Shown here one piece after another: positions 60,435 to 64,000 of a DNA stretch of 64,000 nt. Under the pieces are notes generated by a model. It did not search any database and was not told the origin of the DNA. It worked only from the letters and a program-made list of their open reading frames with translations. This DNA comes from a virus. Positions within the stretch are counted from its first letter, which is position 1, and every line of letters starts with the position of its first letter. Position numbers and translations under genes: made by a program. The DNA is taken from the IMG/VR virus record IMGVR_UViG_3300024495_000023, positions 24,167 to 88,166 of that record, one strand, 5' to 3'.

Positions 60435-60791
60435 ATGAACGAAAATCTACAAAATGCTATAGATTTTTCAAACAAGATGTTGAGCATTAAGACTCAAAAA
60501 AAATATCTTGCTGAAAAATTTTCAGCTGACACTACATTTGGCTATCAAGGAGGTCTGTTCAAGATAGACAGCCATCTTTTAGTTTTTGTAAGGTCTCTAA
60601 TCATTGAAGGAAAAATTCGAGACGTTATCCTTATAGATTCAAATGGAAATCCTATAGTGATACCGGATCTTAAAGATTTTGAAAATCTAATAAAAGACAG
60701 ATATTGGTCTGCTGTGGGGTTTTATCAAGCAGGTTATGAAGATCTAAAAAATCAAAAAAATAATATATTAAGAGTGATGCCTAAAGAATGA
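60435..60791 (+). CDS. Small protein, unknown
   Basis: 118 residues, mixed charge: LQNAIDFSNKMLSIKTQKKY, then FGYQGGLFKIDSHLLVFVRS and IRDVILIDSNGNPIVIPDLK, ending in a helix FENLIKDRYWSAVGFYQAGY. No family recognised. Its ribosome site is buried in the upstream terminator stem. The stop overlaps the next gene by four bases, so it is coupled to the glycosyltransferase-like genes. Confidence 0.65.
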   Translation: MNENLQNAIDFSNKMLSIKTQKKYLAEKFSADTTFGYQGGLFKIDSHLLVFVRSLIIEGKIRDVILIDSNGNPIVIPDLKDFENLIKDRYWSAVGFYQAGYEDLKNQKNNILRVMPKE

Positions 60792-61603
60792 ACAAAGGCA
60801 TATTGATATTTGGACACAATAATCAATCTATAGATTATCTAAAGCTAGCTGAAATATCGGCGAAATTAGCTATGAAAAAATTATCAGTGCCGGTATCTTT
60901 GATCACCGACAAAGAAAGTAGAGAAAATTCTACTTTTGATGATTCTATATTTGATAATATTATAGAAATAGATTCTCCTCAAAAAAATAATTATAGAATA
61001 TATGAAGGAAAGTCTGAGCTTTTCCTAAATGATTCTAGGCAGTTGGCTTTTGAACTTACACCATACGATAGAACTCTATTGATAGATAGTGACCTTTTAA
61101 TATTCGATGATCAGTATTCTCACTATTGGGAGTATGATGAAGATTTTATGATCACTGACAGTATGATAGATTTTATAGGTAATAAATTACACCCGGAAGA
61201 CCTACGTGTATCTGATACTGCTATGCGATTGAGATGGGCTACTGCTATGATGTTTACAAAAAATCAGGCAGCAAAATTAGTGTTCGATACAATGAAGTAC
61301 ATCAAAACAGAATATCGATTTGTTAGTGATATACATAAATTTAATCCTAGGATTTTTAGGAATGATATAGCTTTTACATTAGCCAATCACATTTATAATG
61401 GATTTGTTGAAGGTGCGAATTTATTGCCGTCTATCATATGGATGACAAAAACTGACACATTAATAAATGTTAACGAACACGGATTACATTTTTCTGTAGA
61501 CGCATTTGATAAAACTGCTCTGCTATCGATAAAAAATTCTTCTATTCATATTATGAAAAAACAAGACATTCTAAAGTTTGAAAAGGAGATTCTATCTCTA
61601 TGA
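60788..61603 (+). CDS. Glycosyltransferase-like protein (GT-A, DSD motif) 1
   Basis: 271 residues. N-terminal Rossmann-like start MNKGILIFGHNNQSIDYLKL, a VPVSLITDKESREN strand-turn, and the metal-binding D100-S-D102 in TLLIDSDLLIF fit a GT-A nucleotide-sugar transferase (GT8-like). Later WATAMMFTKNQAAKLVFDTM also suits this fold. No signal peptide. Coupled by four-base overlaps to neighbours on both sides. Substrate unknown; modification of fibres, DNA or host surface are all possible. Confidence 0.65.
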   Translation: MNKGILIFGHNNQSIDYLKLAEISAKLAMKKLSVPVSLITDKESRENSTFDDSIFDNIIEIDSPQKNNYRIYEGKSELFLNDSRQLAFELTPYDRTLLIDSDLLIFDDQYSHYWEYDEDFMITDSMIDFIGNKLHPEDLRVSDTAMRLRWATAMMFTKNQAAKLVFDTMKYIKTEYRFVSDIHKFNPRIFRNDIAFTLANHIYNGFVEGANLLPSIIWMTKTDTLINVNEHGLHFSVDAFDKTALLSIKNSSIHIMKKQDILKFEKEILSL

Positions 61604-62460
61604 AAGATTTTGGATATCTTGTAGTCATTTCTAAATCTAGCACCAATGAATATCTGTCGATGGCCTACTTGTTGGCTTTATCTATAAAAGCCACACAGAA
61701 ACAAGGATACGATAAAGTAGCATTAATAACAGATGATAAGGAAACGATACCAGTCATTAGTTCTAGTCCTGTGTTTAATCAAGTTATATTCTGGGATAAA
61801 AAACAGCACTGGGATGGTAGATCATATATGGATCAGTTAAGCCCTTGGCGATACACAGTCTGTCTTGATGCTGATATGTTGATGGTCAGAGATACTAGTC
61901 ATTGGATTGATTATTTTATAAATTCTAATACAGAAATTTATGTGACTAATAAGGTAAAGACATTTAGAGACGATATTGTTACTGATAATTTTTATAGACA
62001 AACATATGAAAAAAATCAATTGCCTATCCTATATTCGGCGTATACATTTTTTGATAAGACATCATTAATTGTTGAAAAATTTTTCAACATGGGTCGATAT
62101 ATCATAGATTATCCAACTGAATTTAAAAATTATTTCCTTGATAAAGATATACCAGAAGTTGTAGGCACAGATGAAGCATTTTCTTTAGCAGCAAAGATAT
62201 TAGATTTAGAAGATACTATTTCATATGATTTAGAATTTCCTCGATTTGTACATCTAAAACCTAGGATACAAGGGTTCAAAACCAATGTACAAAAAATGGG
62301 CAAAGAAGTTGGTTATTACTTTGACAAGCTGAATCGATTTAAGATAGGTAGTTTTAATCAAACTGATATCATACATTACAGTCAAAAAGATCTGTTCACA
62401 CAGGATATGATAAGTAACTATCATAACATCATGATGGAGAATTTTAAAAATGTTACATAA
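61600..62460 (+). CDS. Glycosyltransferase-like protein (GT-A, DAD motif) 2
   Basis: 286 residues, similar layout to the preceding gene: YLVVISKSSTNEYLSMAYLL, YDKVALITDDKETIP, and D90-A-D92 in YTVCLDADMLMVRD. A tandem paralogue of the upstream protein by motif order and size. C-terminal part ends in FKIGSFNQTDIIHYSQKDLF. Coupled to its neighbours (4-base overlap before, 11-base overlap after). Substrate unknown. Confidence 0.65.
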   Translation: MKDFGYLVVISKSSTNEYLSMAYLLALSIKATQKQGYDKVALITDDKETIPVISSSPVFNQVIFWDKKQHWDGRSYMDQLSPWRYTVCLDADMLMVRDTSHWIDYFINSNTEIYVTNKVKTFRDDIVTDNFYRQTYEKNQLPILYSAYTFFDKTSLIVEKFFNMGRYIIDYPTEFKNYFLDKDIPEVVGTDEAFSLAAKILDLEDTISYDLEFPRFVHLKPRIQGFKTNVQKMGKEVGYYFDKLNRFKIGSFNQTDIIHYSQKDLFTQDMISNYHNIMMENFKNVT

Positions 62461-63034
62461 CATCGTAGTAAGAACTACTACCGGGGATATAGTAGGAGGT
62501 AGTAAATCTGTTATTGTTAAAAGCAATGATCCCACTCTACAGGTAATCACAGTTCCTGACGAATACCAGCCATTGTTTGACGAAATATCTCGAGGTGTTA
62601 AAAATATACACAACTATAAAGTTAATATTGACGGTAATAGTATAAGGATCTATAGCATAGAAGAAACTTTAGACAATGATCCTGATTTTAATCAATTCAT
62701 TCAATTACCGTTTTCCCCAGCTAGGAACAATCAAACTACTGATCTAGTAGTCACTGTTTTTACTAGAGATCATTCACCTCGTATGATCGTAAAATACAAT
62801 GGACCGCCATCTGCTAAAGCAGATCCTTCTAAGAATAGTTTCGATTTACATCTTACCGGCAAGGGAGATATTAACGCACACTATCAGACTTTTAATTGTA
62901 ATTTTGATGAGTTTGATGAAAACAATGAAAAAGAATTTATGATAACAGACATGAATCCTACTAAATTGTTTGCCAATGATTTTAGTCTGTATTATAGAAA
63001 GATTTTTATTTCAGCTTGTTACACTATAAAATGA
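62450..63034 (+). CDS. Unknown protein within the glycosyltransferase-like cluster
   Basis: 194 residues. Beta-rich with strands such as NIVVRTTTGDIVGGSKSVIV, KSNDPTLQVITVPDEYQPL and TDLVVTVFTRDHSPRMIVKY. No DxD or other enzyme motif is evident. It overlaps the genes on both sides (11 and 4 bases). No family recognised; it may be a partner of the neighbouring transferases or a virion protein. Confidence 0.6.
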   Translation: MLHNIVVRTTTGDIVGGSKSVIVKSNDPTLQVITVPDEYQPLFDEISRGVKNIHNYKVNIDGNSIRIYSIEETLDNDPDFNQFIQLPFSPARNNQTTDLVVTVFTRDHSPRMIVKYNGPPSAKADPSKNSFDLHLTGKGDINAHYQTFNCNFDEFDENNEKEFMITDMNPTKLFANDFSLYYRKIFISACYTIK

Positions 63035-63951
63035 AAGTTTCAGATCTAGATATTATTTTTATTTCCTATGATGAGCCTAATGCTGAAATAAATTGGGCTG
63101 ACCTGCTATCTAAGGCACCCTGGGCTCAACGTGTACACGGAGTCAAAGGCAGTGATAATGCTCATAAAGCAGCAGCAAAATTATCTAACACAGAGTGGTT
63201 AGTAACTGTTGATGGTGATAATCAAGTACGACCAGCTTTTTTTGATATTGCCTTTGAGGAACTACCTGCTATAGAAGTGTATAGCTGGTGCGGTCAAAAC
63301 AATATTAATCATCTAAGTTATGGCAACGGTGGTTTAAAAATATGGAAAAAATCTTTCATAGAGCAGATGAAAACGCATGAAGCTGCTGAATCAGAAAACG
63401 CACAAGTTGATTTCTGTTGGGAAAAAGGTTATATGAACTTTCCATCAGTATTCAGCGACACTATAATAAATGCTACTCCTTTACAGGCCTGGCGTGCCGG
63501 CTTCCGCGAAGGAGTAAAGATGTTGACCAAGAACGGTGTAAAAGTACACAAGTCTTTAATCACGAAAGAAATCTACTGGCACAACATACATAGACTTCGT
63601 ATTTGGAGTTCTGTAGGGGCTCACGTTAATAATGGGCTTTATGCTATATATGGTGCGAGATTAGGTACATGGTTAGCCTATTGTACAGATTGGGACTATC
63701 GTGAAGTTAGAGACTTTGACATATTACAGGGAATCTATGGTCAGTATGTGAAACCCTATGTTGATGATAACGACAAGGGTCTTGTAGAAGAAATAAAATC
63801 ACTAGGTGAAAAAATAAAATTAGAACTAGGTTTAAACTGGGCCTATTTTGATAAAGATCAAAGCGAATACATATTAGATCTTTATTCTGAATCTATTTCG
63901 TTAGGACAGACCTATTACAATAAGAGTCCAATATGGAAAAATTTTTCCTAG
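63031..63951 (+). CDS. Glycosyltransferase-like protein (DGD motif) 3
   Basis: 306 residues from ATG 63031, chosen over TTG 63016 because it forms an ATGA overlap with the previous stop. Start VSDLDIIFISYDEPNAEINW, WAQRVHGVKGSDNAHKAAAK, then D61-G-D63 in WLVTVDGDNQVRPAFF, fits a GT2-like donor site. Also GNGGLKIWKKSFIEQM and QAWRAGFREGVKML. The FxxYDEPNAE motif recurs at the start of the next, partial gene, so this family is repeated in tandem. Substrate unknown. Confidence 0.62.
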   Translation: MKVSDLDIIFISYDEPNAEINWADLLSKAPWAQRVHGVKGSDNAHKAAAKLSNTEWLVTVDGDNQVRPAFFDIAFEELPAIEVYSWCGQNNINHLSYGNGGLKIWKKSFIEQMKTHEAAESENAQVDFCWEKGYMNFPSVFSDTIINATPLQAWRAGFREGVKMLTKNGVKVHKSLITKEIYWHNIHRLRIWSSVGAHVNNGLYAIYGARLGTWLAYCTDWDYREVRDFDILQGIYGQYVKPYVDDNDKGLVEEIKSLGEKIKLELGLNWAYFDKDQSEYILDLYSESISLGQTYYNKSPIWKNFS

Positions 63952-64000
63952 CATATGATGAGCCAAACGCAGAAAAAAACTTTCAGCTGGCAAAAGAAAA
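63933..64000 (+). CDS. Start of a paralogue of the preceding gene (runs off right edge)
   Basis: ATG at 63933 lies inside the end of the previous gene (19-base overlap). The 22 full codons read MEKFFLAYDEPNAEKNFQLA and on, with the YDEPNAE motif seen near the start of the previous protein. The rest is outside the window, so only the family resemblance can be stated. Confidence 0.6.
   Translation, partial: MEKFFLAYDEPNAEKNFQLAKE

Noticed and set aside
1-64000. CRISPR array, diversity-generating retroelement or insertion sequence
   Set aside because: No regularly spaced repeats, no reverse transcriptase or template repeat, and no transposase or terminal inverted repeats were found by eye.

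Overview
The window is a continuous block of virion and recombination genes from a large contractile-tailed (myovirus) bacteriophage of the wider T4 group. The type is set by a set of recognisable T4-family proteins: capsid gp23, scaffold gp22, prohead protease gp21, portal gp20, baseplate gp26, gp48, gp53, gp5, gp25, gp6 and gp7, recombination pair gp46/gp47 and late sigma factor gp55. Short gp23, very long gp6 and gp7, and rows of collar-type tail fibres look more like the distant aquatic T4-like phages (cyanophage and pelagiphage relatives) than like T4 itself. The host cannot be read from this window: no photosynthesis gene and no tRNA gene that I could support was seen.

Layout. (1) 1-16429, minus strand: two tape-measure-like proteins, portal, prohead core, protease, scaffold and capsid, a strong terminator, then a run of fibre- or decoration-like proteins that continues past the left edge. 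(2) 16508-17622, plus strand: gp26, followed in the -1 frame by a short ORF with no usual start codon, joined by what looks like a programmed ribosomal frameshift signal. (3) 17619-23734, minus strand: gp55, gp47, gp46, a small AT-hook-like protein, a GIY-YIG protein, a structured 470-base non-coding stretch, and an Ala/Gln/Pro-rich protein with its own late promoter. (4) 23809-60377, plus strand: one very long baseplate and tail-fibre operon (gp48, gp53, a hub candidate, gp5, gp25, gp6, a 4941-residue gp7-like protein, then five fibre genes sharing one N-terminal module with a 2-oxoglutarate oxygenase between two of them), ended by a terminator at 60397-60434. (5) 60435-64000, plus strand: overlapping small genes including three glycosyltransferase-like proteins with DxD motifs and the start of a further paralogue.

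Regulation. An octamer close to T4 TATAAATA, here usually AATAAATA, precedes several transcription units on both strands (16468, 16490, 18900, 23780, 29405, 57192). This fits late transcription by gp55 with the host polymerase. Two copies face each other between the tape-measure and gp26 genes. The gp55-gp47-gp46 cluster has no such octamer.

Most notable: the gp26 region carries a U UUU UUC slippery heptamer, a 6-base spacer, a perfect 10-bp stem-loop, a possible pseudoknot, and an ORF open only in the -1 frame that stops exactly where the convergent neighbour stops. That is the architecture of tail-assembly-chaperone frameshifting (lambda G/GT), here in a T4-type gp26 setting.
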